A stretch of 64,000 nucleotides of DNA from Anaerobiospirillum succiniciproducens DSM 6400. GTDB lineage: Bacteria; Pseudomonadota; Gammaproteobacteria; Enterobacterales; Succinivibrionaceae. A program made the position numbers and the translations under genes. A model generated the notes under the pieces. The model worked only from the letters and a program-made list of their open reading frames with translations. It was not told the DNA's origin and ran no database searches. Each line of letters begins with the position of its first letter. The first letter of the stretch is position 1. Positions 27,378 through 37,321 of this stretch are shown here, one piece after another. Where the stretch lies: positions 62,001-126,000 of the forward strand of contig NZ_AXWV01000001.1 in assembly GCF_000482845.1 (NCBI RefSeq), in the 5' to 3' direction.

Positions 27378-30038
27378 ATGCAAGACGATTTTGAGACTAG
27401 CGCATTCCCAATTGATGAGGACGCCGATCTTGATGAGATCTTGTCAGCCCTTTCTGACGATAGCAACGATACAACAGTATCGCCAAGCCACAGTGAGGAT
27501 GCACCTAAGCGCAAAGGTGTGCGAATGAGCAAGAGCACTAAAGGTTCAAGGTCTACTGCATCTAAAGGTCAAAGTCCACAAGCTAATAATCCGATGGACG
27601 GTGATATTTTTGATGGTGTTGTAGTACCCCCACCACCAAGCGACTTTTACGAAGATCAAGCACCGCTGCCATATGATATGGGTATGGGTGTACCTCCATA
27701 TGATAGAGGTGATGCTCCAAATGGCCCGCAGCATTTTGGGCCGCATGGTCAGCCGGGCTTTGCTCCTCCATTGCAGCAGGGTAGTGCGCCTTATGTTAAG
27801 CAGGGGGCTGTGCCTAATGTTAATCAGGGTATGGCTGGTGCTAATAGCATGGCATCGCGTCATGCTCCGATGATGGCTGAGCAACATGTTCCACCATTTA
27901 ATGATTACGTTGATCCTGTAGAGTCTGCTCGTGCCTTTAGACATCATGCAAGGCAAGGCGGTGCGCCGCGTAATCTGAGCATGGGTCAGCAGGATGGGCC
28001 ATGGCAGCAAGATCGTGGCTTTGCTCATAAAGGTGCGGCTTTTGGCATGCAAGATAGAGCTTTTGGTCAAGGTGGTTTTGCGCCATCAGCACCTCATGTC
28101 TCTCAGCAGCCACCATTTGCACAGCCTGGCCGTAACTTTAATCAGATGAATGGCGCTGTTGCGCCGCAGGGCGGATTAAGCCAGCACAGTGGTTTTAGTC
28201 AGCCTAGTGGTTTTGGCTCGCGCGGTGGGCCTTCTGGGCATGAGGCTATGCCTTCTGGTCGTAACTTTGGTGCGCCGCAAGCTCCATGGCAAGGTAACGA
28301 GCCTGTGGCGTTTAATGGTGGTCAAAGAGGCATGGGGGCTCCTATGCTTGGCAATCAAGTTGCAGCACCAGAGCGCAATGGGGCTAATGGCCTAGATCGT
28401 AATGTATCTGCAGCACAAGAGGCTGAGATCGATGCTCAGATTGTGCGTAATATGGCTGGCCCTCGTGCTAAGGCATTAAGCGTATCTGACTTTGTGGATG
28501 TAACCCATAACTTCCTCACTAATTTAGGTGAGGTAGTTGTCTCTGGTGAAATCTCGCAGATCAGCGATCGCAACCACATGTACTTTGCGCTTAAAGATCA
28601 GAACTCTAAAGTTGACTGCTTGATGTTTAGTCGAGACAGAAGAGCACTGAACTTTATTCCAACTGAAGGTCAAAAGGTCTTTGCTCAAGGCAAGAGCTCT
28701 TTGTACAAGTTAACTGGTCAATTCAAGCTCATTGTTACTAAGATGGCCTTAGCTGGTAGTGGCATGATCTTAGAGCAGTTAAGAGCACTTGAGCGTAAGC
28801 TTGAGTTAGAGGGCGTGTTTAATCGTAAGCTGCCGATGCCGCCGCTCATTCAGCGTGTGGCCATCGTAACTTCGGTGGATGGACGTGTTATTGATGATAT
28901 TGCAACTAATGCATATCGTCGTAATCCTCTAGTAGAACTTATCTTCTTAGATACCAAGGTACAAGGACAAGAGGCAGTACCACAGCTTTTAAATGCACTG
29001 TCATATGCATACGCTAATGCTGCTAAGTGGAAACTCGACGTTATTATCATCGGTCGTGGTGGTGGTTCTTTTGAGGACTTGCTGTGCTTTTCTGATGAGC
29101 GTGTGGTACGTAAGGTGGCCATGTCACCAGTACCAATCATTTCAGCAGTAGGCCACGATGAGGATTGTCCACTGTGCGATAGATCTGCTGACTTACGAGT
29201 AAGTACTCCAACTGCTGCAGCAGAGACTATTACTCCGATTACTCGTGATGATCTCTTAGCTTTCTTAGAAAGCCAGATTAATCGAGCTGAAGACAGTGTG
29301 CTGCGCCGCATTGATAATCTGCAATCACGCTATGAGCACTTAGTTAATCGTTTAGTTAACGCTCCATTAGCAACTGACTTAGATAGACGTAAGGCAAGAC
29401 TCTTTGAGCTCTTAGCTCGCATCGATCATGCTAAAGATAGGTTCTTTAATGCTCGTCGTGAGCGCTTAAATCAATCACAAGTAAGATTAGAACAAGCAGC
29501 AGGTCTTGAGCGTGTACATGATATAAGACTACGTCTTGATAATGCCATGAACGCATTGGAGATGGTGCGCAATCAAATTAACTTTGCTAAGTATCGTGCT
29601 ATCAGTTTTACTAATGTGCTTGAGCAGCATATTGTAAATATCGACCAAAAGCTCAAGAGGGATACTTACACCTTAGATGCTAACTTGCTGCCACGCATGA
29701 GTAACGCAATTACTCATGCTATTAGTGCGCGTGAGGAGAAGATCAATCGTGCCGATAGTGTGCTCAATTCGTACTACGATCGCGAGCTGAGCATCAAGCT
29801 TAATGACTATCAAACTAGAATCACTGCTCTTGAGTCTAAGCTAGTGACATTAGACCCGTTCTATCAGCTCAAATTAGGCCTGTCGTTTACCACTAAAGAT
29901 GGCAAGCACAGCGTCAAAGGTGAAGATCTTGCAATCGGCGATACCATCATCACCTTAATGCAGGGCTACAAAGTTACTTCAAAGGTAACTGATGTACAGC
30001 CGCACAAATTTAGTAGTGAGACCATGCACGCCGAATAG
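27378..30038 (+). CDS. xseA: Exodeoxyribonuclease VII large subunit with a long disordered N-terminal arm
   Basis: Large subunit of the nuclease that degrades single-stranded DNA to oligonucleotides. The recognisable XseA part starts near residue 370 with the OB-fold (FLTNLGEVVVSGEISQI...MYFALKD). It continues with the catalytic-domain blocks RVAIVTS, IIIGRGGGSFEDLLCFSDE, PIISAVGHDED and DLRVSTPTAAAE, then a coiled-coil C-terminus. E. coli XseA has 456 residues; this one has about 886. The extra N-terminal arm of about 370 residues is rich in Gly, Pro, Gln, Ala and Met with no fold I recognise. GGAG lies 8 nt before the ATG at 27378; a TTG at 27357 is the alternative. No xseB is adjacent. Confidence 0.92.
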   Translation: MQDDFETSAFPIDEDADLDEILSALSDDSNDTTVSPSHSEDAPKRKGVRMSKSTKGSRSTASKGQSPQANNPMDGDIFDGVVVPPPPSDFYEDQAPLPYDMGMGVPPYDRGDAPNGPQHFGPHGQPGFAPPLQQGSAPYVKQGAVPNVNQGMAGANSMASRHAPMMAEQHVPPFNDYVDPVESARAFRHHARQGGAPRNLSMGQQDGPWQQDRGFAHKGAAFGMQDRAFGQGGFAPSAPHVSQQPPFAQPGRNFNQMNGAVAPQGGLSQHSGFSQPSGFGSRGGPSGHEAMPSGRNFGAPQAPWQGNEPVAFNGGQRGMGAPMLGNQVAAPERNGANGLDRNVSAAQEAEIDAQIVRNMAGPRAKALSVSDFVDVTHNFLTNLGEVVVSGEISQISDRNHMYFALKDQNSKVDCLMFSRDRRALNFIPTEGQKVFAQGKSSLYKLTGQFKLIVTKMALAGSGMILEQLRALERKLELEGVFNRKLPMPPLIQRVAIVTSVDGRVIDDIATNAYRRNPLVELIFLDTKVQGQEAVPQLLNALSYAYANAAKWKLDVIIIGRGGGSFEDLLCFSDERVVRKVAMSPVPIISAVGHDEDCPLCDRSADLRVSTPTAAAETITPITRDDLLAFLESQINRAEDSVLRRIDNLQSRYEHLVNRLVNAPLATDLDRRKARLFELLARIDHAKDRFFNARRERLNQSQVRLEQAAGLERVHDIRLRLDNAMNALEMVRNQINFAKYRAISFTNVLEQHIVNIDQKLKRDTYTLDANLLPRMSNAITHAISAREEKINRADSVLNSYYDRELSIKLNDYQTRITALESKLVTLDPFYQLKLGLSFTTKDGKHSVKGEDLAIGDTIITLMQGYKVTSKVTDVQPHKFSSETMHAE

Positions 30039-30160
30039 ACCGCATTAGCTCCGCTTTGGCAGTTAGACGCGCACGCCGAATAAACAACAGCAGCTCCGCA
30101 TTAGCAGTGAGACTGTCACGCTGATTAGAGCACAGCAGCTTCGCATAGTGATGCTGTTCG
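30027..30160. repeat. 45-bp imperfect tandem repeat, 3 units, starting inside the xseA 3' end
   Basis: Units start at 30027, 30072 and 30117, exactly 45 bp apart, with the core cacgc(c/t)ga(a/t)ta.a followed by agc.cc.cattagc. The first unit includes the last codons and stop of xseA. Confidence 0.78.
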
Positions 30161-30246
30161 CACGGTAATATTGCGGCTGAGGTTTGCGTCTTTATCGCCT
30201 GTAGTTTGGTGTGGTGTGAGCTTTGATTAGGGTTTTGATTGGCACT

Positions 30247-30337
30247 GCTACTGGTCTCTTGCGAGCACTGTGCTATCTGGTTGAGAGTGTGGTGCTATCT
30301 TGTTGCGAGTGCGATGCAAGCTTATTGAGTGCAGGGC
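30247..30337. repeat. 22-bp imperfect tandem repeat, about 4 units
   Basis: Units start at about 30247, 30271, 30293 and 30315, with the core tgctatct.gttg.gagtg. It is a second, unrelated array in the same spacer (30039-30705). Confidence 0.7.
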
Positions 30338-30500
30338 TCGCGGGTGGATGGCGCTTTATTGTTAGGCTGGGGTCGTTTGGGCAAAAGGTATAACTTTATC
30401 ACAATCTGAGGTGGTAGAGGGTGCGTTGGGGCAAGCTTTTGGATTTTGCTACAAAAAACAGCTAAAAGCTGAGCATGAATCTTAGATAGTGCTATTTCTT

Positions 30501-30509
30501 TGCTACAAT
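30501..30509 (+). promoter_or_regulatory. Extended -10 promoter upstream of the 1776-residue gene
   Basis: TTTGCTACAAT contains a TGn extension and TACAAT (30504-30509). A CCGCT/AGCGG hairpin follows at about 30519-30533. The gene starts about 200 bp downstream. Confidence 0.5.
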
Positions 30510-30705
30510 TTTAAGGATCCGCTTTTTGAGCGGGAGCTGACTTTGCTTGAGAGGTGGCTGTTGCGCTGCTGTTTTGCTAGGTCAGTATGGCTTGTTTTCT
30601 TGTTGGCATAAGCAATAGCGCTCACATGAGCGACTAACTTACGTTGCGAGCTGTAAGTGTAGTAGACGATTTGTACAGTAGTTGTATGCAATAGGATAAG
30701 GCCAT

Positions 30706-33700
30706 GTGGCACTTATCTTAGATCCTATGGATGCAAACTGCTCTATGGACGGGGGTAGAAAGGTGGAGTTTTCTATTGATAATATTCTTGCATTGCTCAA
30801 TCGCAAGGAGCCTCTACCATTTGAGTTTTCTAGAGCACTGCGTACTGTAGTTAATACAGCTCACAATCGTGGTATCTATACCGTACGACTAGGCGATTTA
30901 ATTAAAGCTTTAAAGCTTGAGATGCCTAGCGAAATGGTGGGTGATTACAGCCGCTATTTTGATTGTGAGTATTTATACAAGCTCTTATGGCTTCTAGATA
31001 ACTCTGAGGTCACCATGATTCCACCAAAGGTGCCTCGCAACATTGGTGAGAACAATGTTGTCTACCTCATGCGTAAGCCATCACTGCAGCTTGATTCTGA
31101 TATTTGCAAAGTACAAGAGCTCATTGCGCAAAAGAAAAGTGCACATACCAATCGTGAGCGTGATGCTATTGCCAGAGCTCAACTTAAGCTGCACAACTAC
31201 AATGTAGCTATCCGTATTTTTGAGTATTTAGGTGCTGCACAATTACGTCCGCTTGATGCCAATCAACGCTCAGTATTAAATGAGTACATCTCTAAACTAA
31301 TGCTGCCACATGACTGTGATCGTCATGTGCGCTCTTTATATTCCTATGCTTGTGATTGTGGTTCTTTTAACTACCACTTTGACAATCCTAAGTATGCCTC
31401 CAAGCCTTTAGATCAAACAGCTACTGAGCAAATTCTCACTATTATCGCTAAGACGATTGCACCTTCACATCACTCTATTGATGTGCCTCAGGACTTCCCA
31501 TACAAAGCTCGCCTTGAGCGTTTGTATAATCTGTACTGCCCTGATGTATACGCTGACTCAAGCACTGTAGTGCGCGAAAAGTCAGTGCGTGTACCGCTTT
31601 ACGATCGTCCTTTAAGCGCTCTGACTGCAGCACAACGTCGCACTAGATTACGTAGCAAGATTGCTAGCTTTATTAGTGAGCTTGAGAAAAATGGACAGGG
31701 ACAGACCAATGCTGCCGCTGCCTCTAGTAAGCATCAAGATGTTACTTCAAATCTCTATGATCGCGCTAAGCATTTACAACAGCGCATTGGTTATTCAGAG
31801 CCATTCTTAAACTCGATAAAAGAGCTTTCGATCTCATCATCCGATCGTTTGTCTAAACTCGTACACAAGCTAGATAATCAGCTCAAGAACGATCAAAAGA
31901 CACGTCTGATGCTGCCTGATTTTTCGCAAACACGTCTGGTAGTCTATACCCCAAATCGCTCTCATGCAGATAACGACACACGCAAGAGTGAGTTAGTAGC
32001 TCGCGCATACAATGGATCTACGCGTGTAGCTAATGAGGAAGCCTCATCTTTTGCGGCTATGAATGTAGCTTCTGAGTCTGCAGAGGGACATTTTAAAGGC
32101 GGCAGTAAGTTTGATAGCTCTTCATCAAGCATCAAGGTGAATGATGAGCTCGTTGCCAAGCTTAAAGCTAATTTATCTAGTGAAGAGGAAATTGAAAAGC
32201 GTGGTGAGTACACTGATGCGGCCTTAATCTCTTTTAAAAACACTGTCTCCTTATTAAATGGACGCGCTAAATCAAGCGATGAGCTAGCTTTATCTTTTTT
32301 AGCTGAACTTGCAAAAGTTGATATTTATGAGGGTGGAAGGCCTGAGCATAAGAAGGCAGCTGCCAATAAACATAAATCTAAGAGTACAGTTACTGCCGAG
32401 GTAGAAAACATTATTCTGCCAAGCTTCGGTAATACTAGTAACGATAATCTAGATAGTCTGTCTAAAAGCTCTAAGAAAACTCAAGCATCAAAGCCTAGCC
32501 ATAACTCTAAGGCACGCAAATATCGTATTGTGCCTTTTGTCTTTGATCGCTTAACTCATCTGTACCATAGCTATTTAGTATGGTCGAGCCAAAAGGATGT
32601 GGTGCTCAATAACCCATCTGAGGCTCAGATCAATTTAGATGAAGACTATGGCTATAGTATTGAGCGCTTTTTAAATAATCCAATCTCACAAGAAGAGCGT
32701 TTTAATAAGATTGCTTCTTTTGAGCTTATCTTACGTAACTTCTTTGGTTATGGACGTCTTGCTTGTGCGCTTAATAATGCGGGTGACTCAGATGCTAGTG
32801 AGCTGCAGCGTTTCTTCTCATTAACCAGTCGCGATTTTGCACTGCTTAGTGAAGCTAATCCGCTGCCATATCTGTACTATCACAGCACCATCTACTTTGA
32901 TAAGTATCTGCAGATTCCGCATACGCACTTTAACAATGAGCTTTTCTATATTGCGCTCTTGTCTAAAGAACCGTTTGCCATCAACATGTACTTAAGCCGT
33001 ATTACTCGTAAGTACGGCAATCGTCTTTTGGACATTCCAAAAGAGTTCTACTCATTGCTTGCTCTGTGGCTGTTGCTCTTTCCGCAAGCTGATCAAGTGG
33101 TTGAAGCACAAGACTTACTAAGCCTCTTAAAGACCCGTGGAGTGAGTGAACACACTCAGTTGCACAATGTCTTAGTGCTTAGAGAGTTGGCACATAGACT
33201 GTACATGTGGGTAGAGGAGCATAAGCATGATGATGCTAAGGATTTATGCTTAAACTTAGTTGCCAATGCCTCTCCTCCGGAAAACCCAAATGCTAGCAGT
33301 GAAGATATTGCTGAGGATGCTACATATAGCGAGTATGAAGAGCTTAAGGACAAGTACGCTAAAAAGGTCTTTAACAATGCGCTAAGACTACTGCCTAAGC
33401 CAATGCTTGAGTGCGTACTACATGCTAGTGAGCTAGAAACTCAGCTATTAGATGAGTCTACAAGCTTAGTCTCAGATGTTGTAGATAAGGACAATTCACG
33501 TGTCTATATCTCAGGCTGTGCTCGTTTTGCTGATGAGTTTTTCAAGGGCAATCACTCAGCTGCATTAAAGACTGCAGCAAGCTTTATTACTGATGCGGCA
33601 TCCTTGTTAGCCTCAGTCTTTGCCAAGATGTCCGACGCTCCAAACTTTAATGATTGCTTAGTGAAGTTTGATGAGTCGACACTCAATTTCATCTTCCAAA

Positions 33701-36036
33701 ACAGCGCTAATGAAGAGATCAAATTAGGCGAGGCTTTAGATATTAATAGCCTTGATACCGATCGCTTTGGTACTCAGGATACTGAGTTTATTCAGAACTT
33801 ATGCACTGTAGGCGCAGTTCGTTATCCTGATTTAATTAAGGATATGGCCTTAAGTGCTAGCAATATCCTGAACCGCTTGGTTCCAAATCAAGAGGGTGGT
33901 GCTTTACTTACTTTATTATTGCTCTCAAGCTCTATTAGTAATGCACGTCTATCCTCATCGCCATTAGTCTTAAAGTATGCCCTGAAGTTTATTACTAATG
34001 TGGCGGTAGCACTGCGAGGACTTATGAAAACTAAGTCCTTAGTCATTCCAAAAGACATGACCCGTAAGGCCTCTTTTGAGTACAGTCATGTTAATAATGG
34101 CACCAATAAGATTGAGATAACTTCTGTCAAAGACATCGATGAGCACATTATCTCTAGGCTTACCTCATGCAGCATTTGCTTAAGTCTTTTAAAGTATGTA
34201 GATAAGCTCTCAGAGATTAGCTGCCAAGAAAAGGATGTAGCTGTCATTAAGGATGCGGTGTGCGTGCCAAATCCTACTTTAGTTAATAACTGCTACGATA
34301 GTCATTACGATGATAAGAACTCACCATTTATCGATGAGCATATTGGTCAGCTTTACGATGGCTTTGTTAAGCCAGTGCTGCGTACCATGCTCTGTGATGA
34401 CTACTTAAGCTACTACAGCCTCAGTGCTGGCGTAGATTTATCTGAGGTCTTTGACTTTAAGGAGATTAAACGCAAGTATGCTGATAACTGTGAGTATCAG
34501 CTTGAGGGGCTGTGCTTCAATCGCTTTATTATTGACTCTTATGTCTATCAAAGCGATGAGCAGAGATTTGCTGAGCTCATTGATTTTGCCTTGCATGCTG
34601 AGACTGCCTATGATTTAGGTTTTGCTGATGGCATTGAGATGGAAGGACTTAAAGAGGCAAGTGCTCTTTTTAGGGCTAATCTCAACTTACAGCTCGTACC
34701 ATCCACCACCACTGCTATCTTATGCAGTAAGCTCACCTTCTTAAGAGAAAGATATAACTGCATCAAACTTATCAATATTCCAGCTGAGTTAAGAACGGTT
34801 GATGGCAGTGTTCAGCATATAGACTTATCCTACACTCTTTACTGTGGATATATGGCTTTAGAGATGGTTCAATCCATCATTCCAAAGGCCGATTTAAAGG
34901 GATTAGTGCCTCTGTTAGCAAGTGAGATAGTGCGTATTCACAAAATACAGAGCTCTGATAACTGCATCCGCTTTGTCTATGAGTACTTAGCTGCTTGCTT
35001 TGAGGTGATAAAGCGAGAAGAACCAATTGATTTTAATGCTTGGTTCCAAGTAGAGGGTGATTTACAAGCCATTTTAGTGGGGGGACAAAAGCCTGCTCGT
35101 CTGCGTCACTTGAGCGCTATGGCCTTTGGCTATGAGTGTGCCATCAATCGCTACAGTGAATTAGACGCACGTCGCTTTACCTTACTCATGGCAAAGCTGC
35201 GCTTTATCACTTTCACAAATAGCACATCATCAGGATCTGAGCAGAACTTTAAGTCATTTGATGAGGTCGCCGGCAATATTCCAAAGCCAGTCAAGTTTGA
35301 CATGGATAAGATCCGCGCCAAGATCAAAGAAAGTGAGCAAGTCCAAGCGGTTATCACTACCTTACGAGAAAAGGAAGAAGAGGAAGCTCTACGAGCTGAG
35401 CGTATTAAGCGTGTAATGGATGCCAACCGCGCTGAGGCCGCACTTACCACCGTAAATGACGAGATCAAACAAGATCTCGAGGCCTTATCAAAAGAGCAGA
35501 TTCCTGTTAAGCGAGCATCTGCCCTGGCCATTGCCATTTCTGAGGCCGCCGCTGAAGCTCTCGTCACCAAGCTTGAAATCCTCAACGAACAAGCAGCGGC
35601 AAGCGCCAACGATGACAGTAATTCTGCAAACAATGATGCATCCGCCTCTAATACCCAAGACGCTAAAGGTTCATCAGCAGACGCAAGCGACACAAGTGCA
35701 TCAGCTGCCCAAAGCGCCAGTGGCGCATCTGCTGCAGCAGATAGCGCTGCAGGCGAGCACAAGATCAATCAGATCTTGAATGCAAAGCTGCGTGAAGTGA
35801 TTGGTGCTGTGGCAGTTCAAGGCACTGATGCTATGGTCTTCTCGGAGTTTAACGGTATCTGTGTAAGCCATGGTCTGCTCTCAGGCAATTATGCAATTGA
35901 GGAGATCAATAACTACACATACGATGAGTATGATGTGCCGGTTCTTGAGCTTGAGGGTGAAGGTAACGATGCGATTGTTTATATCGATACCGAACTCATT
36001 GCTCAAATGCATAGCCAATGTTCCAAAGGTAGCTAA
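30706..36036 (+). CDS. Giant 1776-residue protein, possibly a divergent TerB_N/TerB_C-type protein
   Basis: I do not recognise it with certainty. It starts at a GTG with AAGG 4-5 nt upstream. Residues about 615-820 include YHSYLVWSSQ and LILRNFFGYGRLACAL, which resemble the YL.WL and FYGLERR elements of TerB_N domains. The C-terminal 260 residues run from a DMDKIRAKIKESEQVQAVITTL stretch to IEEINNYTYDEYDVPVLELEG and a final short acidic strand. That layout resembles TerB_C, interrupted by an Ala/Ser/Asp-rich insert at about 1630-1685. TerB-type domains are known from tellurite-resistance and stress or defence-linked clusters. No ter gene is near, and no membrane segment is visible. Three identical-layout hairpins follow the stop. 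Confidence 0.6.
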   Translation: MALILDPMDANCSMDGGRKVEFSIDNILALLNRKEPLPFEFSRALRTVVNTAHNRGIYTVRLGDLIKALKLEMPSEMVGDYSRYFDCEYLYKLLWLLDNSEVTMIPPKVPRNIGENNVVYLMRKPSLQLDSDICKVQELIAQKKSAHTNRERDAIARAQLKLHNYNVAIRIFEYLGAAQLRPLDANQRSVLNEYISKLMLPHDCDRHVRSLYSYACDCGSFNYHFDNPKYASKPLDQTATEQILTIIAKTIAPSHHSIDVPQDFPYKARLERLYNLYCPDVYADSSTVVREKSVRVPLYDRPLSALTAAQRRTRLRSKIASFISELEKNGQGQTNAAAASSKHQDVTSNLYDRAKHLQQRIGYSEPFLNSIKELSISSSDRLSKLVHKLDNQLKNDQKTRLMLPDFSQTRLVVYTPNRSHADNDTRKSELVARAYNGSTRVANEEASSFAAMNVASESAEGHFKGGSKFDSSSSSIKVNDELVAKLKANLSSEEEIEKRGEYTDAALISFKNTVSLLNGRAKSSDELALSFLAELAKVDIYEGGRPEHKKAAANKHKSKSTVTAEVENIILPSFGNTSNDNLDSLSKSSKKTQASKPSHNSKARKYRIVPFVFDRLTHLYHSYLVWSSQKDVVLNNPSEAQINLDEDYGYSIERFLNNPISQEERFNKIASFELILRNFFGYGRLACALNNAGDSDASELQRFFSLTSRDFALLSEANPLPYLYYHSTIYFDKYLQIPHTHFNNELFYIALLSKEPFAINMYLSRITRKYGNRLLDIPKEFYSLLALWLLLFPQADQVVEAQDLLSLLKTRGVSEHTQLHNVLVLRELAHRLYMWVEEHKHDDAKDLCLNLVANASPPENPNASSEDIAEDATYSEYEELKDKYAKKVFNNALRLLPKPMLECVLHASELETQLLDESTSLVSDVVDKDNSRVYISGCARFADEFFKGNHSAALKTAASFITDAASLLASVFAKMSDAPNFNDCLVKFDESTLNFIFQNSANEEIKLGEALDINSLDTDRFGTQDTEFIQNLCTVGAVRYPDLIKDMALSASNILNRLVPNQEGGALLTLLLLSSSISNARLSSSPLVLKYALKFITNVAVALRGLMKTKSLVIPKDMTRKASFEYSHVNNGTNKIEITSVKDIDEHIISRLTSCSICLSLLKYVDKLSEISCQEKDVAVIKDAVCVPNPTLVNNCYDSHYDDKNSPFIDEHIGQLYDGFVKPVLRTMLCDDYLSYYSLSAGVDLSEVFDFKEIKRKYADNCEYQLEGLCFNRFIIDSYVYQSDEQRFAELIDFALHAETAYDLGFADGIEMEGLKEASALFRANLNLQLVPSTTTAILCSKLTFLRERYNCIKLINIPAELRTVDGSVQHIDLSYTLYCGYMALEMVQSIIPKADLKGLVPLLASEIVRIHKIQSSDNCIRFVYEYLAACFEVIKREEPIDFNAWFQVEGDLQAILVGGQKPARLRHLSAMAFGYECAINRYSELDARRFTLLMAKLRFITFTNSTSSGSEQNFKSFDEVAGNIPKPVKFDMDKIRAKIKESEQVQAVITTLREKEEEEALRAERIKRVMDANRAEAALTTVNDEIKQDLEALSKEQIPVKRASALAIAISEAAAEALVTKLEILNEQAAASANDDSNSANNDASASNTQDAKGSSADASDTSASAAQSASGASAAADSAAGEHKINQILNAKLREVIGAVAVQGTDAMVFSEFNGICVSHGLLSGNYAIEEINNYTYDEYDVPVLELEGEGNDAIVYIDTELIAQMHSQCSKGS

Positions 36037-36090
36037 GCAAGCGAGCTCATAAAAATAGCTCCGACCATAGCGCCATAAGCACAGCAACAA

Positions 36091-36288
36091 GCAAGCTAGC
36101 GCATTCCCACTTTGAAAGGATGCTAGCTTTTCCTGCATCATCTTAGGCCAAGGAACATGCAAGCTAGCATATACCAACTTTGAAAGAGTGCTAGCTTTGT
36201 TACCACTATCTTAGGCCAAGGAACATGCAAGCTAGCACATACCAACTATGAAATAATGCTAGCTTTGCCACCATCATCTTTGCCCAAC
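36091..36288. repeat. Array of three 68-bp repeats, each holding a hairpin
   Basis: Copies start at 36091, 36159 and 36227, exactly 68 bp apart. Each contains AAGCTAGC and GCTAGCTT arms separated by about 20 nt, with loop text like .ccaactttgaaa. Arms lie at about 36093-36128, 36161-36196 and 36229-36264. The T-runs after the stems are short (TTTT or TT). They could act as repeated terminators or 3'-end stabilisers for the giant gene. Confidence 0.82.
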
Positions 36289-36365
36289 TAATGGGACAAG
36301 TATCAATATAATCACTAAGTTTTTAGCTATATGTGCAAGGATGCGTGATTTTGAATGATGCTTAA

Positions 36366-36374
36366 TGCTAGAAT
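36366..36374 (+). promoter_or_regulatory. Extended -10 promoter upstream of the small secreted protein
   Basis: TGCTAGAAT gives a TGn extension plus TAGAAT (36369-36374), 80 bp before the ATG at 36454. No clear -35 box. Confidence 0.45.
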
Positions 36375-36453
36375 TGTTAGCAATCTAAGCTAGCTCGTGA
36401 GATGTTATGCTTAGTTCCATATTATTAGGTGTGTTTCAAGGGATTTCCTTTAA

Positions 36454-36870
36454 ATGAGTCTGTTAAAGAAGACAGTGGCAGCAGCTGTTTTAACCTGCGC
36501 ATCACTCTTATGTATGCCTTTTGCAGCTGCGGATGTTCGCATTGATGTTAAGAACGATACTTCTGAAGATTGCTCCGTTGCTTTCAATGCTCGCATCGAT
36601 AAAACCAAGTGGCTCACCATTGGCTGGTATGTATTTGTGCCAGGTGAGGAAAGCCCTGTCATCTTAAAAGGCGCTAACGATATTCACGAGGTCTTTGTCT
36701 ATCATGACTGCAGCTTAGAGCCAAGCGATCGTGATGAGGTTAAGCGCGGCTGGGTTAAGACTAACTTAAAGTTCACAGACTACATGCCAAAGGATAGAGA
36801 AAAGGGTTACCAAGAGGTTAACTTTGTACGTCTGTCCTCTCCAGCCTACACCATCTCCCCGCGTAAATAG
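36454..36870 (+). CDS. Small secreted protein, DUF1036-like
   Basis: 138 residues with a clear signal peptide (MSLLKKTVAAAVLTCASLLCMPFAAA, cleavage likely after residue 25 or 26). The mature part, VRIDVKNDTSEDCSVAFNARIDKTKW followed by GWYVFVPGEESPVIL, resembles DUF1036 domains, in which a GW.x.x.PG turn follows a short N-terminal strand. Two cysteines in the mature part (in SEDCSV and YHDCSL) could form a disulfide. An AGGGA site lies about 10 nt before the ATG. The protein is probably periplasmic and its function is unknown. A bidirectional-looking terminator lies about 220 bp downstream. Confidence 0.6.
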   Translation: MSLLKKTVAAAVLTCASLLCMPFAAADVRIDVKNDTSEDCSVAFNARIDKTKWLTIGWYVFVPGEESPVILKGANDIHEVFVYHDCSLEPSDRDEVKRGWVKTNLKFTDYMPKDREKGYQEVNFVRLSSPAYTISPRK

Positions 36871-37091
36871 CCACAGAGCTTAGCAAGACAGTAGGCCAGA
36901 TCGTGCATTTTGAAAGACGCAAGCAGCTACGATGTAGTCAATACAGTGCTGCAGTCTAACGTCTTTGCATGTACGCACGTAGCACAGAAAGCTTCGTAGG
37001 CAGACAGAGCCATGGCCCCAGTAGCCTCAGCAGCTACTTATTGAGCCTATCATGTGCAGCTATCTAGCGCTAAGAGATACGCTACAAGATG

Positions 37092-37119
37092 AAAAGAGCC
37101 CATCATATGATGGGCTTTT
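37092..37119. terminator. Strong palindromic terminator
   Basis: AGCCCATC (37097-37104) pairs with GATGGGCT (37109-37116) across ATAT. It is flanked by AAAA upstream and TTT downstream, so it could work in both directions. Confidence 0.88.
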
Positions 37120-37321
37120 GCGTATCTTGAGGTAGCAAAATACAAAATCCAGCGAGATTTGACGCTTTATCAAGCCTTATATGACAAAGGTCATAAGAGT
37201 ATTTAGAATCCATATGCAACAATAACCATGTCGTTTGAGAAGACACCAGTTAACAAGTGCCCATTAGCTAGCTTGTAAGTCAGCTTCTGAGCTTAGGTTT
37301 AGCACTTCTGAGGTCATGGTT

